Part shown: piece by piece, positions 56,601-64,000 of the stretch
Position numbering within the stretch: position 1 is the stretch's first letter
Layout of the letters: each line of letters starts with the position of its first letter
NCBI GenBank assembly: GCA_905181735.1
Contig: CAJIYR010000001.1
Coordinates: forward strand, 124,001-188,000
Direction of reading: 5' to 3'
DNA: 64,000 nt
Source: an uncultured Hyphomicrobiales bacterium
Lineage (GTDB): Bacteria > Pseudomonadota > Alphaproteobacteria > Rhizobiales > TMED25
The notes under the pieces: model-generated
What the model saw: the letters and a program-made list of their open reading frames with translations, nothing else
What the model was told of the DNA's origin: nothing
Database searches by the model: none
Program-made: the position numbers and the translations under genes

Positions 56601-57943
56601 TTTCCTTCAACCAGTATAGGTTCAAATGCTTGAATTCCTAATCTATGTAAAGTTGGCGCCCTATTCAATAGAACGGGATGTTCTCTGATAACTTCTTCCA
56701 AAATATCCCAAACTTCTGGCTTTTCTTTCTCAACCAATTTCTTAGCCTGCTTAACTGTGGTAGCAAGCCCTTTGGCATCTAGTTTTGAATATATAAAAGG
56801 TTTAAATAGCTCTAATGCCATTCTTTTTGGCAATCCACACTGATGTAATTTTAAAGTAGGACCCGTAACAATCACGGATCTACCAGAATAATCTACCCTT
56901 TTTCCTAATAAATTTTGCCTGAATCGACCTTGCTTACCTTTAAGCATATCTGACAATGATTTTAGAGGTCTCTTGTTTGCTCCTGTAATAATTCTACCTC
57001 TTCTTCCGTTGTCAAATAAGGCATCAACAGATTCCTGAAGCATTCTTTTCTCATTGCGAATAATAATATCCGGAGCTTTCAACTCCAGGAGTCTTTTTAA
57101 TCTATTATTCCTATTAATAACTCTTCTGTATAAGTCATTTAAATCAGATGTTGCAAACCTTCCTCCATCCAATGGAACCAAAGGTCTTAACTCAGGGGGA
57201 ATAACGGGTATTATTGTCATGATCATCCATTCTGGACGATTTCCTGAATTTATAAACGCCTCCACAACCTTTAGTCTCTTTGCTAATTTAATAGGCTTTA
57301 ATTCTGAAGTTGACTCAGCTATCTCTATCCTTAGGTCGTCAGCTGTTTTAACAAGATCCATTCCAGCCAATAAATCTCTAATTGCCTCTGCACCAATTCC
57401 AACGGTAAAGCTATCATCACCATATTCATCTTGGTATTCCAATAACTCTTCTTCAGTTAATAGTTGCAATTCCTTTAGAGAGGTCAAGCCAGGTTCCATA
57501 ACAATGAAATTTTCAAAGTAAAGAACTCTCTCTAAATCTTTTAACTTCATGTCTAGTAACAAACCGATTCTAGAAGGAAGTGATTTCAAGAACCATATAT
57601 GAGCAACAGGTGAAGCAAGCTCAATATGGCCCATTCTATCTCTACGTACTTTTGATAGAGTTACCTCAACACCGCATTTCTCACAGATTACACCTCTATA
57701 TTTCATACGTTTATATTTACCACACAAGCATTCATAATCTTTGATAGGTCCAAAAATACGAGAGCAAAATAAACCATCTCTCTCAGGCTTGAATGTTCTA
57801 TAATTAATTGTTTCCGGTTTCTTGATTTCACCGAATGACCATGCAAGAATTTTCTCAGGTGGAGCTATGGATATTTTTATTTGATCAAATGCCTGCGATT
57901 GCGGGGAACTTGGATTAAAAACACTCATTACCTCTTGGTCCAT
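53699..57943 (-). CDS. rpoC: DNA-directed RNA polymerase subunit beta'
   Basis: Largest RNA polymerase subunit, 1414 residues. The N-terminal zinc site is [20 protein letters not shown], the catalytic magnesium motif [12 protein letters not shown], and the second zinc site lies around [15 protein letters not shown]. Trigger-loop and bridge-helix sequences are present ([20 protein letters not shown]). The last 30 residues are acidic and poorly conserved ([17 protein letters not shown]). It is 87 bp after rpoB. Confidence 0.98.
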   Translation of the reverse strand: MDQEVMSVFNPSSPQSQAFDQIKISIAPPEKILAWSFGEIKKPETINYRTFKPERDGLFCSRIFGPIKDYECLCGKYKRMKYRGVICEKCGVEVTLSKVRRDRMGHIELASPVAHIWFLKSLPSRIGLLLDMKLKDLERVLYFENFIVMEPGLTSLKELQLLTEEELLEYQDEYGDDSFTVGIGAEAIRDLLAGMDLVKTADDLRIEIAESTSELKPIKLAKRLKVVEAFINSGNRPEWMIMTIIPVIPPELRPLVPLDGGRFATSDLNDLYRRVINRNNRLKRLLELKAPDIIIRNEKRMLQESVDALFDNGRRGRIITGANKRPLKSLSDMLKGKQGRFRQNLLGKRVDYSGRSVIVTGPTLKLHQCGLPKRMALELFKPFIYSKLDAKGLATTVKQAKKLVEKEKPEVWDILEEVIREHPVLLNRAPTLHRLGIQAFEPILVEGKAIQLHPLVCSAFNADFDGDQMAVHVPLSLEAQLEARVLMMSTNNILHPADGTPIIVPSQDMVLGLYYLSLIKENEPGEGMLFGNIDELHHAIYNGTTTLHAKIKGRFTTVDEEGNTVKKIYDTSPGRLIMGELLPKNNAIDYGLVNKIMTKKDISKMIDEVYRHCGQKDTVIFCDRIMALGFHHGCKAGISFGKDDMVIPDTKLKLIDETNVLVKEYESQYIDGLITKGEKYNKVVDAWAKCTDKVADEMMSRIQVVEYDSVTKRQKDINSVYMMSHSGARGSPAQMKQLAGMRGLMAKPSGEIIETPIISNFKEGLSVLEYFNSTHGARKGLADTALKTANSGYLTRRLVDVAQDCIITEKDCGTNKGITLTHVMDGGDVVVHLSKRLLGRCACEDIVNPKTGKLILKHSEIINEQKAIECGEAGIETMKVRSVLTCESKIGACANCYGRDLARGTPVNVGEAVGVVAAQSIGEPGTQLTMRTFHIGGTAQVVDQSFVESAFEGKVLIRNRNVAKDSSKRLVVMGRNSSIVIIDENNNEKSIYKVPYGAHLSVDDGDMVKRGQRIAVWDPYTRPIISEATGIVQFEDLVEGLSVDEKLDESTHITQRVILDWRSSPRGADLKPSGIINDKNGKIIKLDRGVDARYSFAPNVILSLENGSKVNAGDVIARIPTESAKTKDITGGLPRVAELFEARRPKDHAIIAEADGKIEFGRDFKNKIRIKIIPEDITIEPFEYMIPKNLHLDVQDGDMIEKGEYILDGNPAPHDILAIKGVEELAAYLVREVQDVYRLQGVTISDKHIEVIVSQMLKKVEIVDPGDSGLLPGEQIDKIEYNQIIEKLSSKKSKGITVKPILLGITKAALQTRSFISAASFQETTRVLTEAAMNGKSDTLEGLKENVIVGRLIPAGTGSAINLLRQVSTHRDELIMKERSESKILLESKEEIESKEEVGTENDTIEASVTEANT

Positions 57944-58030
57944 ACTTTTATCCTTCTATATTTGCAAACATATTGTTTGCTGGAATCGTATTACAAATTA
58001 TACTTATGATTAAAACGATCGTCCTAATCA

Positions 58031-61000
58031 TTATTTATCGGCTCTTAACTCAGGTAATCTCTTACCGCTTGAATCAAGTAACTTATCTGATTTAAGTTCA
58101 ATATTTAATCCTAGGGATCTTATCTCTTTTATCAGAACATTAAACGATTCAGGAATGCCAGCTTCAAACGCATCGTCACCCCTGACAATTGATTCATAAA
58201 CTTTTGTTCTTCCTGCAACATCATCGGATTTAACAGTAAGCATTTCTTGAAGGGTATAAGCGGCTCCATAAGCTTCCAGAGCCCAAACCTCCATTTCACC
58301 AAATCTTTGACCGCCAAATTGAGCTTTTCCACCAAGTGGTTGTTGTGTAACTAAACTGTAAGGACCAATGGACCTTGCATGAATTTTATCGTCAACAAGA
58401 TGGTGAAGTTTTAAGATATATTTATAACCTACAGTAACATTTCTATCAAAAGCTTCTCCTGTACGTCCATCATACAAAGTTACTTGGCCAGTTTTATCTA
58501 AGCCCGCTTTTTCCAATAAAATATTAATATCACTCTCATGTGCTCCATCAAAAACAGGAGTTGCAATTGGAACCCCCTTTTTTAAATTTTCACCCAATTC
58601 AAGCAATTGATTCGTCTCAAGTGAATTAACAACATCATTTTCATCGCCGTAAACTTCCTTAAGTTGGTTACGTAATACAGATTCGTTTTCACCTTTTCTA
58701 ACGGCAACAACTGCATCACCAATCAATTTACCTAGACCACGACAAGCCCAACCAAGATGCGTCTCCAATATCTGACCAACATTCATTCGACTAGGAACAC
58801 CTAGAGGATTAAGCACTACATCTACTGGAGTTCCGTCTTCTAAATAAGGCAGGTCCTCTTGAGGCATAATCCTTGAAACAACACCTTTATTTCCGTGCCT
58901 ACCAGCCATCTTATCGCCTGATTGAAGTTTTCTCTTTATAGCAACGAATACCTTAACCATCTTCATTACGCCAGGCAAAAGGTCATCACCACGTTGTAAT
59001 TTTTCAACCTTATCAATGAACTTTTCTTGAAGAAGATCCTTTGAGCTTTCATACTGACTTTTTATTGCCTCAATTTCTAGCATAATTTTATCATTTTTAA
59101 GCGTTAAATCCCACCACTCTTTACGAGACATATTGTTCAGGAAATCTTCGGTTATCTTAATTGTTTTCTTAGAGTCATCGCCAACTAATAATTCTTTTCC
59201 AATCATGGTGTTCATTAATTTTGCGTAAACATTTCTATCTAGAATAGTTACTTCGTCATCTTTATCTTTTGAAAGCTTTTCAATCTCTTCGCGTTCTATT
59301 GCCATCGCACGTTCATCTTTTTCTACACCGTGCCTATTAAATACCCTTACCTCTACGACGGTTCCGCTAACACCAGGAGGTAATCTTAGGGATGAATCTC
59401 TAACATCAGAAGCTTTTTCTCCGAATATGGCTCTTAATAATTTTTCTTCTGGAGTCATTGGGCTCTCACCTTTTGGTGTAATTTTTCCGACTAAAATATC
59501 ACCCGGATGAGCCTCTGCTCCAATATAAATTATTCCGGCTTCGTCAAGATTTCTTAACGCCTCTTCACCAACATTTGGAATATCACGAGTTACATCTTCG
59601 GGTCCAAGTTTGGTATCTCTAGCCATAACTTCGAACTCTTCAATATGAATTGATGTAAATACATCGTCTCTTACAATTCTTTCTGATATAAGAATAGAAT
59701 CCTCGTAGTTATAACCATTCCATGGCATATAAGCCACGAGAACATTCTTCCCAAGAGCTAAGTCACCTAAATCTGTTGATGGCCCGTCAGCAATAATATC
59801 ACCGCTATCAACAAATTCACCAGCTTTAACTAAAGGTTTCTGATTAATGCATGTATTTTGATTTGATCGTTGAAATTTACTTAGATTATAGATGTCAACG
59901 GCTGATTTAGAAGCATCTTTTTCATCTAATGCTCTAATAACTATTCTACTAGCATCCACTTGATCAACAACACCTGACCTTCTAGCTGATACAGCTGCAC
60001 CAGAATCGCGGGCAACAACTGATTCCATACCAGTTCCAACAAATGGAGCTTCTGCTTTTAATAATGGCACAGCTTGCCTTTGCATGTTTGATCCCATTAA
60101 CGCTCTGTTTGCGTCATCATTTTCAAGGAAAGGAATCAATGCCGCAGCAACAGAAACTAGTTGCTTAGGGGAAACATCCATAAAATCAACTTTTTCACCT
60201 GGAAGGAGTTGAACATCTCCAGATACCCGGCAATTAATTAATTCATCGGTAAACATAGAGGAAGAATTTAGCTGCGCATTAGCCTGCGCAATAACATATT
60301 TTCCTTCTTCTATTGCCGAAAGGTAAACAACTTCATCTGATACTTTTGAATTTAATACACGTCTGTATGGACTTTCAATAAATCCGTACTTATTAACACG
60401 AGCAAATGTTGCAAGAGAATTAATAAGACCAATATTAGGGCCCTCAGGTGTTTCAATAGGACATATTCTACCGTAATGCGTTGGATGAACATCGCGAACT
60501 TCAAATCCAGCTCTTTCTCTTGTTAGACCACCTGGCCCTAAAGCTGAAACTCTTCGTATGTGAGTGATAACTGATAATGGGTTTGTTTGATCCATGAATT
60601 GCGAAAGTTGAGAAGACCCAAAAAATTCTCTAATTGCAGCAGTAATTGGTTTTGCGTTTATAAGATCATGAGGCATAACAGTATCTACATCTACAGATGT
60701 TAATCTTTCTTTTATTGCCCTTTCCATACGCAAGAGACCAATACGATATTGATTCTCCATCAACTCTCCTACAGATCTAACTCTTCTATTTCCCAAATGG
60801 TCGATATCATCTATTTCACCCTTACCGTCCCTCAAATCAACTAAGTGTTTTACAACAGCAAGGATATCTTCTCTTCTAAGAGTTCCATGTGTATCTTCAA
60901 CATCCAGATCTAATCGCATATTTAATTTTACACGACCAACTGCAGATAAATCGTACCTGTCGGCGTCGAAGAAAAGACTTTTAAACAAAGATTCCGCAGT

Positions 61001-62161
61001 CTCTACTGTTGGCGGTTCGCCTGGACGCATAACCCTATATATATCAAGCAATGCTTGATCTTTATTTTCATTTTTATCAGCAGCAAGTGTATTCCTAATA
61101 AATGCACCAACATTTACATGGTCAATATCGAGTACAGATAAATCTTTAATATCTTTTAATGCTAATAGATCAAGGAATTCTTGAGTTATTTCGTCACCAG
61201 CTTCGCCGTAAACAAGGCCCGTTTCCATATTAACAATATCTTCTGATAAATATTGACCGATTAGATCTTCGTCGTTATATAGAACTTCAGTTAAACCTGA
61301 TTCAATTAACTTAGAAGCTAATCTAGGTGTAAGTTTCTTACCGGATTCAACTGCAACTTCACCAGTCTTAGCATTTATAAGATCTTTAGGTAACTTTATC
61401 CCCTTAAATCTATCTAAATTAAACTCTGTAACCCAACCAGACTTATTCTTTTTAAAGAAGAACTTATTATAAAAATAATCTAAAATATCTTCAGTGTCTA
61501 AACCCAAAGAATATAGTATTGTTGATACTGGGATTTTACGTTTTCTATCTATCCTAGAGAAGACAAGGTCTTTTGCATCAAATTCGAAATCTAACCAAGA
61601 TCCTCTGTATGGGATAATTCTTGCTGCATACAATATTTTTCCACTTGAATGAGATTTACCTTTATCATGATCAAAGAAAACACCGGGGCTTCTATGCATT
61701 TGACTAACAACAACTCTCTCGGTACCATTTACAATGAATGTACCGTTACCTGTCATTAACGGCATATCACCCATATACACCCATTGGTCTTTGATAGTCT
61801 GGACGGATTTCGCACCTGTTTCTTCATCTGTTTCGTAAACAATTAATCTTAAGTATGCTTTAACCGGGGCTGAATATGTCATCCCCCTTTGTTGACACTC
61901 GTCTGTATCGTATTTAGGTGCATCAAAATCGTATTTAAGAAATTCTAATACAGAATTTTCACTAAAGTCAGAGATAGGGAAAATAGACGAAAACACTGCT
62001 TGTATTCCGTCATTTATCCTTCCTTCATCCGGCTCTTTAGCTTGCAAAAAATGCTCGTATGAAATTCTTTGAACTTCAATAAGATTTGGCATTTCCGCGA
62101 CCTCACGGATTTTACCAAAATATTTACGAATTCGTTTACGACCTACATAAGATTGTGCCAT
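58031..62161 (-). CDS. rpoB: DNA-directed RNA polymerase subunit beta
   Basis: Second-largest RNA polymerase subunit, 1376 residues. The rifampicin region shows [19 protein letters not shown] and [20 protein letters not shown], with the usual sensitive residues. The C-terminal part has [19 protein letters not shown] and the segment [20 protein letters not shown] that contacts beta'. The start [18 protein letters not shown] is typical for alphaproteobacteria. It follows rplL by 114 bp. Confidence 0.98.
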   Translation of the reverse strand: MAQSYVGRKRIRKYFGKIREVAEMPNLIEVQRISYEHFLQAKEPDEGRINDGIQAVFSSIFPISDFSENSVLEFLKYDFDAPKYDTDECQQRGMTYSAPVKAYLRLIVYETDEETGAKSVQTIKDQWVYMGDMPLMTGNGTFIVNGTERVVVSQMHRSPGVFFDHDKGKSHSSGKILYAARIIPYRGSWLDFEFDAKDLVFSRIDRKRKIPVSTILYSLGLDTEDILDYFYNKFFFKKNKSGWVTEFNLDRFKGIKLPKDLINAKTGEVAVESGKKLTPRLASKLIESGLTEVLYNDEDLIGQYLSEDIVNMETGLVYGEAGDEITQEFLDLLALKDIKDLSVLDIDHVNVGAFIRNTLAADKNENKDQALLDIYRVMRPGEPPTVETAESLFKSLFFDADRYDLSAVGRVKLNMRLDLDVEDTHGTLRREDILAVVKHLVDLRDGKGEIDDIDHLGNRRVRSVGELMENQYRIGLLRMERAIKERLTSVDVDTVMPHDLINAKPITAAIREFFGSSQLSQFMDQTNPLSVITHIRRVSALGPGGLTRERAGFEVRDVHPTHYGRICPIETPEGPNIGLINSLATFARVNKYGFIESPYRRVLNSKVSDEVVYLSAIEEGKYVIAQANAQLNSSSMFTDELINCRVSGDVQLLPGEKVDFMDVSPKQLVSVAAALIPFLENDDANRALMGSNMQRQAVPLLKAEAPFVGTGMESVVARDSGAAVSARRSGVVDQVDASRIVIRALDEKDASKSAVDIYNLSKFQRSNQNTCINQKPLVKAGEFVDSGDIIADGPSTDLGDLALGKNVLVAYMPWNGYNYEDSILISERIVRDDVFTSIHIEEFEVMARDTKLGPEDVTRDIPNVGEEALRNLDEAGIIYIGAEAHPGDILVGKITPKGESPMTPEEKLLRAIFGEKASDVRDSSLRLPPGVSGTVVEVRVFNRHGVEKDERAMAIEREEIEKLSKDKDDEVTILDRNVYAKLMNTMIGKELLVGDDSKKTIKITEDFLNNMSRKEWWDLTLKNDKIMLEIEAIKSQYESSKDLLQEKFIDKVEKLQRGDDLLPGVMKMVKVFVAIKRKLQSGDKMAGRHGNKGVVSRIMPQEDLPYLEDGTPVDVVLNPLGVPSRMNVGQILETHLGWACRGLGKLIGDAVVAVRKGENESVLRNQLKEVYGDENDVVNSLETNQLLELGENLKKGVPIATPVFDGAHESDINILLEKAGLDKTGQVTLYDGRTGEAFDRNVTVGYKYILKLHHLVDDKIHARSIGPYSLVTQQPLGGKAQFGGQRFGEMEVWALEAYGAAYTLQEMLTVKSDDVAGRTKVYESIVRGDDAFEAGIPESFNVLIKEIRSLGLNIELKSDKLLDSSGKRLPELRADK

Positions 62162-62275
62162 TTGGCCCTCATTTTGATATTAAATAAAAAATTTTAAACT
62201 AAGTTTGCGTTTAAATTTAATCTTTCTACATCATCTATCTTGTAATATAGCTAGAATTAAGTCTAAAACTGCTCT

Positions 62276-62647
62276 CTATTTAATTTCACAAGTCGCTCCG
62301 GCTCCTTCAAGTTGTTCTTTAATTTTATTAGCGTCATCTTTTGTTACGCCTTCTTTAACAACTGCAGGAGCTGCTTCAACAAGATCTTTAGCTTCTTTTA
62401 AGCCTAATCCAGTGATGGCTCTCACTTCTTTAATCACGTTTATCTTTTTATCACCCATTGATGCTAAAATAACATTAAATTCAGTTTGTTCTTCAGTAGG
62501 CTCTGAAGATGAAACAGCTGCTGCTGCTGCTGCCACTGGTGCAGCGGCTGAAACGCCCCACTTTTCTTCCAATAACTTTGATAACTCAGATGCTTCTAAT
62601 ACTGTTAGACTTGATAAACTTTCTACTATTTTTGCTAAATCTGCCAT
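62276..62647 (-). CDS. rplL: 50S ribosomal protein L7/L12
   Basis: Stalk protein that recruits translation factors, 123 residues, present as dimers bound to L10. The N-terminal dimerisation domain ([20 protein letters not shown]) is joined by an alanine-rich hinge ([16 protein letters not shown]) to the factor-binding C-terminal domain, which has [20 protein letters not shown]. It is 48 bp after rplJ in the usual order. Confidence 0.97.
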   Translation of the reverse strand: MADLAKIVESLSSLTVLEASELSKLLEEKWGVSAAAPVAAAAAAVSSSEPTEEQTEFNVILASMGDKKINVIKEVRAITGLGLKEAKDLVEAAPAVVKEGVTKDDANKIKEQLEGAGATCEIK

Positions 62648-62695
62648 TTTAAATTTTCCTTTATTAAATTTTAAACTTATTGAGTTTGGTTATTA

Positions 62696-63214
62696 TTATG
62701 CTGCTTGATTTTTATCAGAATACGCGTTGATAACTCGAGCTACTTGAGATCCTGGTGCATTTACAATCCGTGCGATTGATGCTGCTGGCGAAGTTATGAG
62801 ACCGATTATCGTTCCTCTTAACTCATCTAGAGATGGTAAATTAGCTAATGATTTAATCTCATTAGGATTTAACATCGTTCCAGACATTGAAGCGCCCAAA
62901 ACAACAAATTTTTCGTTATCTTTGGCGAATTTTACAGCTGCTTTTGGAGCAGATATTGGATTATCTGAATAAGCTATTACAGTTGGACCTTTTAGAAATT
63001 CATCCAAGCCAGATACAGGGGTCTCTTTAAGAGCAATCTTTGTAAGTCTGTTTTTAGTTACCTTAACAACAGCACCAACTTCTCTCATACCATTTCTTAA
63101 CTCATTCATATCAGCAACTGTTAATCCTGAATTCTGCGCAATTAGTACGACAGATGCGGTATTTAAAGTTTTGTGAAGTTCTGATACAAACTCTTGTTTT
63201 CTAACCTTATCCAC
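62696..63214 (-). CDS. rplJ: 50S ribosomal protein L10 (GTG start)
   Basis: Stalk base protein, 172 residues, that holds L7/L12 and in E. coli represses the rplJL mRNA. It begins (M)DKVRKQEFVSELHKTLNTAS and has the VVKVTKNRLTKIALKET core. The C-terminal helix for L7/L12 binding is APGSQVARVINAYSDKN. The start is GTG at 63214 with GGAG six bases upstream. The 253-bp upstream leader contains RNA-like structure. Confidence 0.96.
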   Translation of the reverse strand: MDKVRKQEFVSELHKTLNTASVVLIAQNSGLTVADMNELRNGMREVGAVVKVTKNRLTKIALKETPVSGLDEFLKGPTVIAYSDNPISAPKAAVKFAKDNEKFVVLGASMSGTMLNPNEIKSLANLPSLDELRGTIIGLITSPAASIARIVNAPGSQVARVINAYSDKNQAA

Positions 63215-63467
63215 AGCGTTCTCCTTATATTATGACTTTAAAAAAATTATAAAGCCACGTTCATATTTCAGTACAAAATAAATTGTACGGATATAACCCT
63301 GCCCGCTAGTAATAATAACTAACTCGTAAGTCAAAATTCTAATGCATTAACACTAGAAAAACCGTCTCATATAGGATGTTTAAGCATAAAGCACCTATAA
63401 TCTCGGACAGGTAAACATAAATACTAGTTATTTATGCCATTTATCTGGAAATGTAAAGACCAGATAA
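63215..63467 (-). promoter_or_regulatory. rplJ leader region, candidate L10 autoregulatory RNA
   Basis: The longest non-coding stretch in the rplA-rpoC cluster. Several helices can form on the minus strand: the hairpin at 63441-63467, CTAGTG with CATTAG around 63340-63357, and TTGTAC with GTACAA (63271-63288). L10 leaders occupy this position in many bacteria, but I could not match a consensus by eye, so the assignment rests on place and structure. Confidence 0.4.
63441..63467 (-). terminator. Hairpin directly after rplA stop
   Basis: TTATCTGG and CCAGATAA (63441-63448 and 63460-63467) form a perfect 8-bp stem that begins right after the rplA stop codon. No T run follows, so it is more likely a partial terminator or processing site than a full terminator. 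Confidence 0.4.
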
Positions 63468-64000
63468 TTATACTGCCGCAAAAATTGTGGCAGGATCTAT
63501 TTTAACACCAGTTCCCATTGTAGAAGATAGTGTAACTTTTTTAATATACGTTCCTTTAGTCCCACTCGGCTTTGAACTTTGCAAAGCGCTAGTGAGGGCT
63601 TGAATATTTGTAATTAAAGCCTTTTCAGTAAAGCTAGCTTTACCAATACCTACTTGGATAATACCAGCTTTTTCAACTCTATACTCTATGGCTCCACCTT
63701 TTGCAGCTTTTACTGCAGCAGCAATATCATTTGTTACTGTACCAACTTTTGGATTTGGCATTAAGCCGCGAGGACCTAAAACTTTACCTAATTGACCAAC
63801 AACAGACATTAAATCAGGTGTTGATATAACTCTATCGAAGTTCATTTCACCGTTTAGTATACTTGCAGACAAATCTTCATCACCAACAATGTCAGCTCCT
63901 GCGTCTTTAGCTTCTTTAGCTTTATCGCCTTTTGCAAAAACAGCAACCCTAACTTCTCTTCCGGTTCCTTCTGGTAATTGACATACTCCTCTTACCATTT
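63468..64000 (-). CDS. rplA: 50S ribosomal protein L1 (5' end outside window)
   Basis: Primary rRNA-binding protein of the L1 stalk, which in E. coli also represses its own operon. About 177 residues are visible of the usual 230. The frame is open at the right edge, so the N-terminal part is missing. The visible part starts at [13 protein letters not shown], an internal segment (normally after HADQ). It contains [20 protein letters not shown] and the C-terminal [19 protein letters not shown]. The rplK, nusG and secE genes that usually precede it would lie beyond the window. Confidence 0.96.
   Translation of the reverse strand, partial: MVRGVCQLPEGTGREVRVAVFAKGDKAKEAKDAGADIVGDEDLSASILNGEMNFDRVISTPDLMSVVGQLGKVLGPRGLMPNPKVGTVTNDIAAAVKAAKGGAIEYRVEKAGIIQVGIGKASFTEKALITNIQALTSALQSSKPSGTKGTYIKKVTLSSTMGTGVKIDPATIFAAV

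Overview
The window is a stretch of an AT-rich, compact genome from an alphaproteobacterium, probably a free-living marine type with a streamlined genome. This is judged from gene content and order, not from a database search. The alphaproteobacterial markers are a DivK response regulator beside rpmG, the ruvX-pyrB-pyrX-plsY-topA block, an ATP12-family F1 assembly chaperone, a DUF1489 protein and a split-Nudix-box NUDIX protein. Intergenic spaces are short and many genes overlap. There is one tRNA gene, no insertion sequence, no CRISPR array and no phage gene.

Layout. 1-1008: 3' part of an MFS exporter gene, cut by the window edge. 1015-5609 (minus): four-gene operon for a GldA/GldF/GldG-like ABC system with a DUF4340 protein. 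5743-7775 (minus): CoA-transferase and crotonase-fold pair. 8256-9320 (plus): monocistronic, apparently highly expressed periplasmic binding protein with no permease or ATPase beside it. 9422-14542: small-molecule enzymes (Gfo/Idh/MocA oxidoreductase, ketopantoate-reductase-like protein, thiolase, glutathione transferase) and an EamA transporter. 14534-17818 (minus): gatCAB. 17974-25876 (plus, with one inserted minus gene): ruvX, pyrB, pyrX, plsY, topA, a NUDIX gene and rpmG. 25915-26077: a GC-rich, structured element that is either a small RNA or a tiny gene. 26148-26522 (minus): divK. 26704-28781 (plus): RidA, a GNAT-like protein and a HIT protein. 28790-31486 (minus): clpS-clpA. 31646-36557: D,D-carboxypeptidase, J-domain protein, DUF1489, tRNA-Leu(GAG), lipB, ATP12, rluC, crcB. 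36613-64000 (minus): the S10/spc/alpha ribosomal superoperon, the str genes (rpsL, rpsG, fusA) and rpoBC-rplJL-rplA, read rplA to rplQ.

How the genes work together. About 27 kb is devoted to translation and transcription machinery in near-canonical order. The one visible gap is that tuf is absent between fusA and rpsJ. GatCAB makes Gln-tRNA and/or Asn-tRNA by amidation. PyrB and the DHOase-like PyrX probably form the aspartate transcarbamoylase complex, and the active dihydroorotase must be elsewhere because PyrX has lost its metal ligands. ClpS and ClpA select N-degron substrates for ClpP, which is encoded elsewhere.

The strongest candidate for something undescribed is the element at 25915-26077 between rpmG and divK. 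It has two helices, a central strand with two mutually exclusive partners, and an overlapping 34- to 38-codon reading frame with codons unlike its neighbours. A separate 20-bp perfect inverted repeat lies in the divK/RidA divergent promoter region.
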